From Maricaulis sp963975345 (GTDB lineage: Bacteria > Pseudomonadota > Alphaproteobacteria > Caulobacterales > Maricaulaceae), in the NCBI RefSeq assembly GCF_963975345.1, contig NZ_CAXBGE010000002.1, forward strand, positions 186,001 to 250,000: 64,000 bases of DNA, given 5' to 3'. The first letter of the stretch is position 1; the number at the start of each line of letters is the position of its first letter. A model generated the notes under the pieces. The model ran no database searches and was not told where the DNA came from. It worked only from the letters and a program-made list of their open reading frames with translations. This document shows, piece by piece, positions 34,221 to 43,267 of this stretch. The position numbers and the translations under genes were made by a program.

Positions 34221-35201
34221 ATGGGCGATTTCTTGAAACATATCATCAAACCCAACGGGCCCTGGGCCCGCTGGCTGATTTTCATCACCCTGCTCGCGAT
34301 CACCACCGCCGGCGTGACCGGCAATCTCGACGCTGTACGCACATATCTCAATACCGAGGCGCTGACCTTCACCGCCGGCAGCTTCCGGGTCAGCGCCTAT
34401 GACGTCCTGCGTGCGCTCGTATTGTTGGTTCTGGTCTTCTGGATCACGGCGGCGGTCGCCAGCGCCGTGCAATACCGCGTGCGCCGGCTCGAAAGGTTGC
34501 ACCCCACCACCCGAACCCTGGTTTCGAAAATCCTCCAGATCGCAATCTATGTGGTCGCCGTCCTGATCTCGATGGACCTGCTTGGTCTCAGCCTGACGAC
34601 CCTGACTGTTTTCAGCGGCGCCGTCGGCATCGGCATTGGCTTGGGCCTGCAAAACATCGCCTCGAACTTCATTTCCGGCCTGATCCTGCTTCTGGAACGC
34701 TCGGTTGATATCGACGATCTGATCGAATTGCCCGACGGGGTGACCGGTTTCGTGCGCAAATCGAGCGCGCGCTACACTTTGCTGGAAACCTTCGACGGCA
34801 AGGAAGTGTTGGTTCCGAACGAGGATTTCATCACCAGCCGGGTGACCAACTGGACGCTTTCAACCAGCAAGGGCCGCGTCGAAATCAATGTCGGCATCGC
34901 CTATGGCAGTGACCTGGAGCTGGCTCACAGCCTGATCATGCAAGCGGCAACCGAACACGCGATGTGCCTCGAAACCCCCGCACCACAATGCTTTCTGCGA
35001 AACTTCGGCGACAGCTCGATCGACTTCACCCTGTTGTTCTGGATCGAGGATGTCATGGTTGGCCGCTGGAAGCCGAAGAGCGATGTGATGTTCGCGATCT
35101 GGCACAAATTCCGCGATAACGGCATCGAGATCCCCTTCCCGCAGCGCGATCTCCATATCAAGAATGCCGCCGCTCTGAAGGAGGCGATCAATGCCCAATG
35201 A
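34221..35201 (+). CDS. MscS-family mechanosensitive channel
   Basis: A 326-residue inner-membrane channel. Three hydrophobic segments precede the pore helix: about residues 14-32, 55-77 and 105-125, followed by VFSGAVGIGIGLGLQNIASNFISGLILLLERSVDIDD, whose Gly/Ala-rich first half is the pore-lining helix TM3 and whose second half is the MscS signature. The cytoplasmic domain includes NEDFITSRVTNWTLS. It opens under membrane tension to release solutes. Its 3' end overlaps zntB by 11 bases, so the two ion-handling genes are co-transcribed. Confidence 0.92.
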   Translation: MGDFLKHIIKPNGPWARWLIFITLLAITTAGVTGNLDAVRTYLNTEALTFTAGSFRVSAYDVLRALVLLVLVFWITAAVASAVQYRVRRLERLHPTTRTLVSKILQIAIYVVAVLISMDLLGLSLTTLTVFSGAVGIGIGLGLQNIASNFISGLILLLERSVDIDDLIELPDGVTGFVRKSSARYTLLETFDGKEVLVPNEDFITSRVTNWTLSTSKGRVEINVGIAYGSDLELAHSLIMQAATEHAMCLETPAPQCFLRNFGDSSIDFTLLFWIEDVMVGRWKPKSDVMFAIWHKFRDNGIEIPFPQRDLHIKNAAALKEAINAQ

Positions 35202-36168
35202 ATTTGGCATTCTTCATGCCTGCTCGATCAAGGGCGACGGCCATGGCGATGTCCTGACTGGCGACGACGTATCCCGCCTGATCAAGGACGAGGCGCTGGC
35301 CTGGGTCCATCTCGACGCAACCCATCCCGGCGCGCGCGACTGGCTGGAACGCGAGATTTCCTATCTCGACCCGATCATCATCAACGCCTTGTTGGCCGAC
35401 GAAACCCGGCCGCGCATGGTGATGTTCGAGCAGGGCGCGCTGATGATCCTGCGCGGTGTCAATCTCAATGAGGACGCCCAGCCGGAAGACATGGTCTCGA
35501 TCCGGCTCTGGATCGATGGTTCGCGTATCATCAGCCTGCGTCGCCGCCGGCTCAAGGCGGTCACCGATTTGCGTGAACGCCTCGCTGAAGGCACCGGTCC
35601 GAAGAATTCTGCGGACTTCATCGCCATGCTGACCGCGCGCCTGTTCGAGCGCATGGAACCCGTGCTGACTGAGCTCGACGAAAATCTCGACGATGCCGAG
35701 GAAGAGGTGATGGAATCACCAACCCCCGCCTCCCGGCAGGCGATCAACGCCCTGCGCAAACAGGCGATCATGTTTCGCCGCTATATCGCTCCCCAGCGCG
35801 ATGTGATCGCGCATTTGCGCGCGTCGGAACTGCCCTGGCTCGACGCCATGAACAAACGGCGCCTGCAGGAAAATCTCGATATGGTGATCCGCTATATCGA
35901 AGATCTCGACACGATTCGCGAGCGGGCCCAGATCGTCAAGGAAGAGCTGGCCAACGCCCTGGCTGACCGCATGAACAAAAATCTCTACGTTCTGTCGGTG
36001 ATCGCCGCGATCTTCCTGCCGCTCGGCTTCCTGACGGGCCTGCTTGGGATTAATGTCGGCGGCATTCCCGGCTCCGACAACGTAAGCGCCTTCTGGTTCT
36101 TCGTCGCGCTTCTGTTCGGCGTTTGCGGCATCCAGATCGCGACCTTCAAATACCTGAAATGGATCTGA
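35191..36168 (+). CDS. zntB: CorA-superfamily zinc transporter, ZntB type
   Basis: A 325-residue pentameric membrane transporter. A long N-terminal cytoplasmic domain is rich in helices (for example LDENLDDAEEEVME), and two C-terminal membrane helices follow: NLYVLSVIAAIFLPLGFLTG and VSAFWFFVALLFGVCGIQIA. The loop motif GINVGGIPG is the ZntB variant; CorA has GMNFG-type GMN. ZntB mediates zinc transport, reported as proton-coupled uptake in later work. The start lies inside mscS. A palindromic terminator candidate follows immediately. Confidence 0.88.
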   Translation: MPNEFGILHACSIKGDGHGDVLTGDDVSRLIKDEALAWVHLDATHPGARDWLEREISYLDPIIINALLADETRPRMVMFEQGALMILRGVNLNEDAQPEDMVSIRLWIDGSRIISLRRRRLKAVTDLRERLAEGTGPKNSADFIAMLTARLFERMEPVLTELDENLDDAEEEVMESPTPASRQAINALRKQAIMFRRYIAPQRDVIAHLRASELPWLDAMNKRRLQENLDMVIRYIEDLDTIRERAQIVKEELANALADRMNKNLYVLSVIAAIFLPLGFLTGLLGINVGGIPGSDNVSAFWFFVALLFGVCGIQIATFKYLKWI

Positions 36169-36198
36169 CGTCGCGGCGCCGAGCGAAGATGACGTCAG
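36165..36198. terminator. inverted repeat between convergent genes
   Basis: CTGACGTC (36165-36172) and GACGTCAG (36191-36198) form a perfect 8-bp stem around 18 bases. It begins inside the zntB stop region and ends just before the convergent hydrolase stop at 36202, so it could terminate both transcripts. There is no clear T-run on either side. Confidence 0.4.
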
Positions 36199-36201
36199 GG
36201 A

Positions 36202-37164
36202 TCAGCCGAAACTTTTCGCTGCCATCCGCCGGATGAAGGCTTCGGTTTCGTCCGGCATAGAAATCTGGACCATGTGGCCAATGCCCGGCAGGACCTCCTC
36301 GTCGAGTTGCGGGATTGCCGCGCGCAGGGCGTCGAGATTGGCGCTCGCGTCGAGGATCCGGTCGGCATCGCCATACAACACACCGACCGGCATTTTCAGC
36401 TCTGAAAAACGAGCCGTCACATTGGCCATATCGGTGCCGACCGCCACATAATCCGTCGAAGCCGCCACAAAGGCGCGCGGCCGCAAACCGAGCAGGCCGC
36501 CACCACGAAGCCGGAAATCGGCGGGCGGCTTGTTGGGCCCGAAAATGAAGCGAAGTGTTGCGTCGCCCTTGCGGATCGACATCGGAACCGCGAGCGTTTC
36601 GCCGATCAGCCGCCGCACGACCGGGTTGGCAATCTTCAGCGGATCGAAAGCCTTGGCGCCCTCCTCCGGAAGAACAGCGAGAGGAGCAATTAACGCCAGA
36701 CCACTGATAGCATTGGGATAGGCTAATGCGAGTGCAAGCGCCACAGCACCGCCAAGTGAATGGCCGACGATGAGGGGTTTCTCGATTCCCCGGGCTTCCA
36801 GCATTTCCGCGATCATCCGCGCCTGCTCCGGAATGCGGGCCTGTTCATCGCTATCGCGCTGCGAATACCCGCTGCCAGGCCGGTCCAGGGCTATCACCCG
36901 GAAATCGCCTTTCAAGGCATCCGTTGTCGCATAGGTGAAGTTCTGCAAATGCCCACCAAGCCCATGAATCATAACAATTGGTTGACCCTGCCCCTGGTCA
37001 AGGAAATGGATTTTCCCACCCTTCACCGTCGCAATGTCACCAATCTGGGGGATGGCAATCTCGGCCTTGCGCGCCACCATGTGTGACCAGATTTGCAGCC
37101 CGATCATGAGCGCAAGCGCGACCAGGACCAGCAGGCCGACTATCGTCAAAACTGTTGAAATCAT
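36202..37164 (-). CDS. membrane-anchored alpha/beta hydrolase
   Basis: A 320-residue serine hydrolase. A single N-terminal helix (VLTIVGLLVLVALALMIGLQIW) anchors it to the membrane. The fold shows MIHGLGGHLQNF, then the nucleophile elbow GHSLGG near residue 137, an acid in YGDADRILD and the catalytic His in GIGHMVQI. It resembles haloperoxidase/epoxide-hydrolase-like lipases, but the substrate cannot be read. Its ATG overlaps the stop of the upstream SDR gene by four bases (ATGA), so the two form one operon and may act on the same lipid or ester. Confidence 0.87.
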   Translation of the reverse strand: MISTVLTIVGLLVLVALALMIGLQIWSHMVARKAEIAIPQIGDIATVKGGKIHFLDQGQGQPIVMIHGLGGHLQNFTYATTDALKGDFRVIALDRPGSGYSQRDSDEQARIPEQARMIAEMLEARGIEKPLIVGHSLGGAVALALALAYPNAISGLALIAPLAVLPEEGAKAFDPLKIANPVVRRLIGETLAVPMSIRKGDATLRFIFGPNKPPADFRLRGGGLLGLRPRAFVAASTDYVAVGTDMANVTARFSELKMPVGVLYGDADRILDASANLDALRAAIPQLDEEVLPGIGHMVQISMPDETEAFIRRMAAKSFG

Positions 37165-38003
37165 GACGGTTTCCCTTGTGGTTCCGGGCTCGTTTTACGA
37201 CCGATCAGGCTCCAATAATGCGCCGGAAACAGGCGCTCCACCCAGGCCATAAGATGCGCATCACGCCCAACCAGTACCCGCGGACGGCGTCGGGCGACAG
37301 CGCGGAGAATAATTTCAGCCGCGCACTCCGGTGGCATTACCAGAAGTTTTTCAAACGCCTCCAGCCCCTTGGCGAGCTCTTCCGGGTCCGCGCCGGCGGC
37401 ATGACGGGCATTTCTGGCGATCGCCGTCTTGATGCCGCCGGGATGAACCGTCGTGACACCGATCGAACTGCCGGCCAGTTCGTGACGCAAGGCGTCAGAG
37501 AAGCCCCGCACGGCAAATTTGCTGGCGCTATACGCCGTCTGGCCCGCCGGTGCGACCAGACCGAACAGGCTGGAAATATTGGTGATATGGGCCTGACTCG
37601 CTTCATGCAACATCGGCATGAAAGCCCGGGTCATACGAACGACGCCCCAGAAATTGATCGACATCAGCCAGTCGAAATCGGCCTCAGACACATCTTCAAA
37701 CTTACCGCCAAGCGCAACGCCGGCATTGTTGAACAACAGGCCCGCCCCGCCATGCGCAAGCCGGACAGCTTCGGGAAAGACCTCAATGGCTTGCCGGTCA
37801 GAAACATCAAGCTGATGCAGGCTGACCCGATCCGCCGCGATGCCGATTGATGCCGCGACCCGGTCCAAACCGTCCCGGTCGATATCCGCCAGCGCCAGGC
37901 GGCAGCCACGCGCGGCCAGGCCGTGGGCGAGAGCGGCACCGATGCCGCTCGCCGCACCAGTGACAACCGCCGTGCGGTCAACGAAATCGAACTGGGCGGG
38001 CAT
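37161..38003 (-). CDS. short-chain dehydrogenase/reductase
   Basis: A 280-residue NAD(P)-dependent oxidoreductase of the classical SDR type. The cofactor loop TGAASGIGAALA (about residues 16-27), NNAGVALGG and the catalytic YSASK with the preceding Ser (ITNISSLFG) are all intact. A C-terminal hydrophobic stretch (MAWVERLFPAHYWSLIG) suggests membrane association. I chose the ATG at 38003, which has AGGAG five bases upstream; the GTG at 38009 is an alternative. It is the first gene of the SDR-hydrolase operon and has a perfect palindrome in its promoter region. Confidence 0.9.
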   Translation of the reverse strand: MPAQFDFVDRTAVVTGAASGIGAALAHGLAARGCRLALADIDRDGLDRVAASIGIAADRVSLHQLDVSDRQAIEVFPEAVRLAHGGAGLLFNNAGVALGGKFEDVSEADFDWLMSINFWGVVRMTRAFMPMLHEASQAHITNISSLFGLVAPAGQTAYSASKFAVRGFSDALRHELAGSSIGVTTVHPGGIKTAIARNARHAAGADPEELAKGLEAFEKLLVMPPECAAEIILRAVARRRPRVLVGRDAHLMAWVERLFPAHYWSLIGRKTSPEPQGKPS

Positions 38004-38050
38004 GGGCACTCCTGAACTCTGGCCGTTCTCGAACCGGATAGATGGTGCGA

Positions 38051-38066
38051 ATACTTGCGCAAGTAT
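38051..38066. promoter_or_regulatory. 16-bp perfect palindrome in the SDR promoter
   Basis: ATACTTGCGCAAGTAT is identical on both strands. On the minus strand it follows a -35-like TTGACG (38068-38073) directly, so a bound protein would block transcription of the SDR-hydrolase operon. The core TTGCGCAAGT recurs upstream of the MarR gene (16898), which points to a shared regulator. Confidence 0.5.
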
Positions 38067-38130
38067 GCGTCAACGCCAAGCTACAAAAGCGCTAAATCAC
38101 ATATTTCCGATGTTCGGTATGGTGAGCAGT

Positions 38131-41100
38131 TCAGGATGTGGCGTCGCCTTCTTGCCCCTTCCCGATGTCCGGCTTGGGCAGCCGCGCTGAGACCCAACGC
38201 CCGATGACGTAGAATACCGGGGTGAAGATCAGCCCGAAAATCGTCACGCCAATCATGCCCGAGAACACCGCAACGCCGAGCGCTTGGCGCATCTCGGCGC
38301 CGGCCCCGTGGGCGAAGGCCAGGGGCGTAACGCCAAGGATGAAAGCCAAGGCCGTCATCAGGATCGGACGCAGCCGAAGCCGTGCCGACATCTCGGCGGC
38401 CTCACCGGGGGAGACGTGCTCACCCTCTTCGGCCTGCTTGGCGAATTCCACCAACAGGATCGCGTTCTTCGCCGCCAGAGCGATCAGGACGATCAAGCCG
38501 ACCTGGGTCAGGATGTTATTGTCCATCCCGGCCAGATTGATTCCGATCATCGCCGCGAGAATACACATCGGCACGATGAAGATCACCGCCCAAGGCAAGG
38601 TGAAGGCCTCGTACTGGGCTGCCAGGACAAGGAAAACGAACACCACAGCGAGCGAGAACACCATCAGACCGGAATTGCCGGCAGCCTTCTCCTGATAGGC
38701 CAGTTCGGTCCATTCATAACCGAAGCCGGCTGGCAGAACGGCGTCGGCGATTTCTTCCATCGCCGCCAGCGACTGGCTGGTCGACATGCCCGGCGGGGTG
38801 CTGCCCTGAACCTCGACGGACGGGAAGATATTATGCCGGACAACCCGAACCGGACCGGAATCCGGGCTCACGGTCGCTACCGCCGAGATCGGCACCATCT
38901 CGCCGCTCGATGAGCGCACCTGCAGACGACCGATATCGGCAACATCATTGCGGAAGGGCGCATCGGCCTGGGCCATGACCCGGAAGGTGCGGCCAAGGAA
39001 GTTGAAATCATTCACATAACTGCCGCCAAGATAGATTCCCAGCGTCTGGTAGACGGCGGCCGGGTCGACCCCGATACGCTGGGCCCGGTCGCGATCGACA
39101 TCAACACGAATGCGCGGTGAGCCGGTATTGAAGCTCGTATAGACGCGCGACACCCGCGGATCTTGGTTGGCCGCCGCAATGACCGCATTGGCGGCACCTT
39201 GCAGCGCTTCCATCCCCTGACCGGAGCGGTCCTGGACCATCAGCTTGAAGCCACCACCATTGCCCATGCCGCGCACGGCTGGCGGCGCGATGATGAAGGC
39301 AAACCCTTCCGGAATCGCTTGCCCCAGAATACCGGTGAGACGCTGTGACAGCTCGACCGCAGTCATGCCGGGCTGACCCGCACGCTCTTCATAGGGCGCC
39401 AGCTTGATAAACATCGTCGCCGCGTTCGAGGCCATCGAGAAACTCGACCCGTCCAGACCCACCAGGGCCGCAAGCGTGTCGACGCCGTCGGTGGCGAGCA
39501 GCACATCCTGGGCCCGCCGCACGACCTCATCGGTACGCGCCAGCGAAGCGCCGGGTGGCAGCTGGATGACGCCGATCAGTGATCCCTGATCCTGTTCGGG
39601 GATGAAGCCCGTCGGTGTCTCGGCGAGTCGCCATGCCGTTAGACCCAGCAAGCCGGCATAGACGATGAGAACGAGCGCCACTGTCCGAACGAGGCGCGCC
39701 ACAGAGCGACCGTAGAAGGCGGCGAGCCGATCAAAGCCTTCATTGAATTTGCGTCCGGCAAAGCGAAGCGGCGCCATAAAGGCCACCCGTCCGGGTACAC
39801 CCTCATCGCTGTGCGGCTTGAGCAGGAGCGCGCACATGGCTGGCGTCAGGGTCAGGGAAACAAATAGCGAAATCACCGCAGCCGATGCGATGGCAACGGC
39901 GAATTGCCGGTAGAATATGCCCGGAATGCCGCTGAGGAATGCGGTCGGCACAAAGACCGAGACCAGCACCAGCGTCATCGCGATCAGCGCGGCGCTGACC
40001 TCATCCATCGATTTTCGTGCCGCCACGCGCGCCGACATGCCGCTTCGCATCAGGCGTTCGACATTTTCAACCACCACGATCGCGTCATCGACCACGATCC
40101 CGACCGCGAGGACCATCGCGAACAGGGAGAGTGAATTGATGGAATAGCCCAAGGCCAGCTGGATCGCGAAGATCCCGACGATTGAGATCGGAATCGCCGC
40201 GATGGGAATCAACGCCGCGCGCCAGCTTTGCAGGAAGATGATGACGACCAGGACGACGAGGAACACAGCTTCAAGCAAGGTGGTCTGCACCGCACTCACC
40301 GACGCCTCGACGAACTCGGTCGGATTGTAGGGAATGATATAGTCCATTCCCTCAGGGAAGCTGGTCGCGGCATCCTCGATCGCTGCGAGGACACGATCAG
40401 CGGTCGCAAGCGCGTTGGCGCCAGGCTGCTGGATAATGGCCATGCCGACGCCTGAAATGCCGCCAAAATAGCCACGCACGAGATAGGATTCCGAGCCAAG
40501 CTCGACCCGGGCGATATCGCTTAATCGGGTTACGGCGCCGTCGGGGTCGCGATGCACCACGACATCGGAAAATTCCGCAGGCTCGATCAAACGGCCGCGC
40601 ACCTGGACCGGCAGCTGAAAGGCCGCCGGCTGACCGTCGGTGAAGGGTGGTTGGCCGAGAATGCCGCCCGCAGCCTGGATGTTCTGGGCCCGCAGGGCAT
40701 TAACGACATCGATGGCGGTCAACCCGCGCGCGCCGGCTCGGTCCGGATCGATCCAGACACGCATGGAATAGCTGCCGGCGCCGAAGATACGCACGTCGCC
40801 TACGCCGTCGAGACGCAGCATGCGGTCGCGCAGCTCCGAACTGGCATAATTGCCGAGATAGTCGGCATCGAGCGAGCCGTCTTGCGAGCGCAAGGCAAAC
40901 AACATCAAAAAGCCGGTCGCCTGCGCCTGCACCGTCACACCGGTCTGGCGAACCGTCTCGGGCAATCGTGTCAGGGCGCGGTTGACGCGATTCTGAACCA
41001 GCACCTGGGCCGTATCGATATCGGTACCGGGCTCAAATGTGACCGTGACTGCCGCGCGCCCGTCTGCCGTCGATTGGGAGGCCATGTACAACATGCCCTC

Positions 41101-41322
41101 GACGCCATTGATCTCCTGCTCAAGCGGTGCGGCCACCTGGGCGGCGACATCCTCGGCCGTCGCGCCGGGATAAGCGGCGCTGACCGAAATGGTCGGCGGC
41201 GCGATCTCAGGGTATTGCGCCAAGGGCAATTGCGGATAGGCGAACACCCCCATCAAGGTGATGAACACCGCGAGAACCATCGCAAATATCGGGCGGTCGA
41301 TGAAGAAATGTGACAGGCGCAT
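38131..41322 (-). CDS. RND multidrug efflux permease, AcrB/HAE1 type
   Basis: A 1063-residue inner-membrane drug/proton antiporter. It begins MRLSHFFIDRPIFAMVLAV, the conserved start of HAE1 pumps. The TM4 relay reads GIVVDDAIVVVENVER (both Asp present) and TM10 has AAKNAILLVEFAK (relay Lys), unlike the pump at 5134. It shows the two porter-domain halves and the usual docking domain. It is transcribed with the adaptor gene 42 bases upstream. No outer-membrane factor lies downstream. The divergent TetR gene and paired operators indicate substrate-induced expression. Likely substrates are hydrophobic toxic compounds. Confidence 0.95.
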   Translation of the reverse strand: MRLSHFFIDRPIFAMVLAVFITLMGVFAYPQLPLAQYPEIAPPTISVSAAYPGATAEDVAAQVAAPLEQEINGVEGMLYMASQSTADGRAAVTVTFEPGTDIDTAQVLVQNRVNRALTRLPETVRQTGVTVQAQATGFLMLFALRSQDGSLDADYLGNYASSELRDRMLRLDGVGDVRIFGAGSYSMRVWIDPDRAGARGLTAIDVVNALRAQNIQAAGGILGQPPFTDGQPAAFQLPVQVRGRLIEPAEFSDVVVHRDPDGAVTRLSDIARVELGSESYLVRGYFGGISGVGMAIIQQPGANALATADRVLAAIEDAATSFPEGMDYIIPYNPTEFVEASVSAVQTTLLEAVFLVVLVVIIFLQSWRAALIPIAAIPISIVGIFAIQLALGYSINSLSLFAMVLAVGIVVDDAIVVVENVERLMRSGMSARVAARKSMDEVSAALIAMTLVLVSVFVPTAFLSGIPGIFYRQFAVAIASAAVISLFVSLTLTPAMCALLLKPHSDEGVPGRVAFMAPLRFAGRKFNEGFDRLAAFYGRSVARLVRTVALVLIVYAGLLGLTAWRLAETPTGFIPEQDQGSLIGVIQLPPGASLARTDEVVRRAQDVLLATDGVDTLAALVGLDGSSFSMASNAATMFIKLAPYEERAGQPGMTAVELSQRLTGILGQAIPEGFAFIIAPPAVRGMGNGGGFKLMVQDRSGQGMEALQGAANAVIAAANQDPRVSRVYTSFNTGSPRIRVDVDRDRAQRIGVDPAAVYQTLGIYLGGSYVNDFNFLGRTFRVMAQADAPFRNDVADIGRLQVRSSSGEMVPISAVATVSPDSGPVRVVRHNIFPSVEVQGSTPPGMSTSQSLAAMEEIADAVLPAGFGYEWTELAYQEKAAGNSGLMVFSLAVVFVFLVLAAQYEAFTLPWAVIFIVPMCILAAMIGINLAGMDNNILTQVGLIVLIALAAKNAILLVEFAKQAEEGEHVSPGEAAEMSARLRLRPILMTALAFILGVTPLAFAHGAGAEMRQALGVAVFSGMIGVTIFGLIFTPVFYVIGRWVSARLPKPDIGKGQEGDATS

Positions 41323-41364
41323 GGGGCGAGGTCCTGAACGGATGCAAACGGGCGGGAGCGAAAA

Positions 41365-42552
41365 TTACTGGTCGGCGGGATAGGCTGCGGAAGCGGGCTG
41401 GGCCTGGGTCAGGGCGGCCGGCGCATCACGGCCCTGCCGGACAATCTCGACCAGTTGCGGTGTGACCGGAGCGCCGGGGCGTGCGCGCATGAGTCCGCTG
41501 ATGATCACCCGGTCCGTGGCTTCCAGCCCCGAAGAAATCACCTGCAAATTGCCACTGGGTGGACCAACGCTCACGAGGCGCGTTTCGACGGTGTCGGTGT
41601 CGTTGACGACATAGACAATGCGCCGCGGTCCGTCTGATAGGATGGCGGTTTGCGGTACCAAAACCGCCTCATAGAAAGCGCTGCCGCCGACGCGGGCCGA
41701 ACCCAGCATGCCGGGCCGGATCAGACCGTCGGGATTGGCGACGCGCGCGCGCACCCGGATCGTACCCGAGGCCGGGTTGATACGATTGTCCGCGAACACA
41801 ATTTCACCGGTGTGTCGATAATCCGGCTCGTCCTGTAGTCGGATTTCCACCCGCGACACCTGGTCGGTGCGCACACGGCGCTGATAACGCAGATAAACCG
41901 CCTCGGAGGCATCAAACTCGAAATAGAGCGGGTCGGAGCCGACAATGGTGGTGAGGATATCGCCGGAGGAATTGCCGCCGGACACCAGATTGCCCGGATC
42001 GACCAGGCGCGATGATGTCCGTCCGGCCGTCGGGGCCTTCACTTGGGTAAATTCGAGATTGAGCGCTGCGGCATCGGAATTGGCATTTGCCGACGCCACA
42101 CCGGCTTCGGCCGTGCGGACGGCGGTACGGCGCTGCTCGATCGCTTCTTCGGAGATCGCCCGCGAGGAGAGCAGACGTTCGGCACGATCAAGATCGGCAC
42201 GGGCCTGCACCAATTGGGCCCGGGCCTGAGCCAATTGGCCGTTCGCCGCCGCGAGAACCGCCTCAAACGGACGCGGATCAATCGTGAACAACAAATCGCC
42301 CGCCTCGACGATGGCGCCGTCCTCGAAATTGACGGTGTCGAGATAGCCGCTGACCCGGCTGCGCACATCGACATGTTCCGGCGAGTCGAAGCGACCGGTG
42401 AAGTCGTCCCAGTCGGCGACCTGCTCGACCAAGGGCAAGGCAATATCGACGGCAGGGGCGCCCTGAGGCTGCCGCGCAGCGCCATCGCCGCCACAGCTGG
42501 CCAGTACGATGGACAGGAAAAAAATCGTCAGTGGGGGGGTGAGGCGAGCCAT
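41365..42552 (-). CDS. RND efflux adaptor lipoprotein
   Basis: A 395-residue periplasmic adaptor of AcrA type. The ATG at 42552 opens a lipoprotein signal (MARLTPPLTIFFLSIVLASC), with the lipobox L-A-S-C giving the acylated Cys. The body has the lipoyl-like half VDVRSRVSGYLDTVNFEDGA, a coiled-coil hairpin (about residues 95-160, alanine-rich), KAPTAGRTS and a beta-barrel with IRVRARVANPDGLIRPGM. The longer open frame upstream is not used because it would run through the operator region. It partners the pump at 38131. Confidence 0.92.
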   Translation of the reverse strand: MARLTPPLTIFFLSIVLASCGGDGAARQPQGAPAVDIALPLVEQVADWDDFTGRFDSPEHVDVRSRVSGYLDTVNFEDGAIVEAGDLLFTIDPRPFEAVLAAANGQLAQARAQLVQARADLDRAERLLSSRAISEEAIEQRRTAVRTAEAGVASANANSDAAALNLEFTQVKAPTAGRTSSRLVDPGNLVSGGNSSGDILTTIVGSDPLYFEFDASEAVYLRYQRRVRTDQVSRVEIRLQDEPDYRHTGEIVFADNRINPASGTIRVRARVANPDGLIRPGMLGSARVGGSAFYEAVLVPQTAILSDGPRRIVYVVNDTDTVETRLVSVGPPSGNLQVISSGLEATDRVIISGLMRARPGAPVTPQLVEIVRQGRDAPAALTQAQPASAAYPADQ

Positions 42553-42598
42553 ATCGGGTCCTTGGAAAGTCGGGTAGGCGGAGCGAGGTCGACCATAA

Positions 42599-42656
42599 GT
42601 CATCAACCGGTGACACTCATGATCCATTTGGCTACAGTATGTCAACCGTCGATGAC
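42599..42656. promoter_or_regulatory. two matching operator boxes between the RND operon and tetR
   Basis: Box 1, GTCATCAACCGGTGAC (42599-42614), and box 2, GTCAACCGTCGATGAC (42641-42656), both fit GTCA-N8-TGAC. Box 2 read on the other strand matches box 1 at 13 of 16 positions. Centres are 42 bases apart, four helical turns. On the minus strand box 2 overlaps a consensus -35 TTGACA (42640-42645), and box 1 lies just downstream of the predicted -10 region, the classical repression layout. The TetR-type protein at 42683 is the obvious ligand. Confidence 0.65.
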
Positions 42657-42682
42657 TAACAACGCCTGAGAGGGCCGAAAAG

Positions 42683-43249
42683 ATGACCAAACCCGCCCGC
42701 CGCCGCAATGCCGAGGCCACACGCACCGCCATCCTTGCCGCGGCGCGGCATTGTTTTACGCGGGAAAGTTATGACCAGGTCGGCATTCGTGACATCGCGG
42801 TTGAGGCTGGAGTCGATGCAGCACTGGTGTGCCGCTATTTCGGCTCCAAGGAGGATTTGTTCGCCCAGCTTCTGCTACGCCCGGACAAGCCGCTCGAAAT
42901 GATCGAGGCCGGGCGCGACGGTCTCAGCACGCGGGTTGCGGAAATGGTCGTCAACAAGGCCGGCGACCAGGAAGCGGTCGACGACCTCCTCATCATGCTG
43001 CGCTCGGCCTCCTCGAAGACGGCGGCCAATCTGGTGCGCGAAGCCATGATCAAACGCTTCGACGAGCCCGTCGCGCAATTGCTTGAGGGTGCCAAGCCGC
43101 ATTTGCGGGCGCGAATGATGGGCAGTGTGATTATCGGCCTGATCGTCAGCAAGATCATCAGAGGGCCATGGGATGTCGATGAGCCGGAACAGGCCGCGTT
43201 CCAGCAACGGATCGAGGATCTCGTTCGGCTCAGCATCCAGGAGCTTTAG
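42683..43249 (+). CDS. TetR-family repressor of the adjacent RND pump
   Basis: A 188-residue regulator. The N-terminal helix-turn-helix is ATRTAILAAARHCFTRESYD followed by VGIRDIAVEAGVDAALVCRYFGSKEDLF (about residues 30-57), the TetR signature. The remaining helices form a ligand pocket and dimer interface. It is divergent from the efflux operon with 130 bases between, in which two matching operator boxes lie, so it should repress the pump and perhaps itself until a substrate binds. Start ATG with GAGAGGG upstream. Confidence 0.93.
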   Translation: MTKPARRRNAEATRTAILAAARHCFTRESYDQVGIRDIAVEAGVDAALVCRYFGSKEDLFAQLLLRPDKPLEMIEAGRDGLSTRVAEMVVNKAGDQEAVDDLLIMLRSASSKTAANLVREAMIKRFDEPVAQLLEGAKPHLRARMMGSVIIGLIVSKIIRGPWDVDEPEQAAFQQRIEDLVRLSIQEL

Positions 43250-43267
43250 GGCGGCGTTGCAGCTCGG

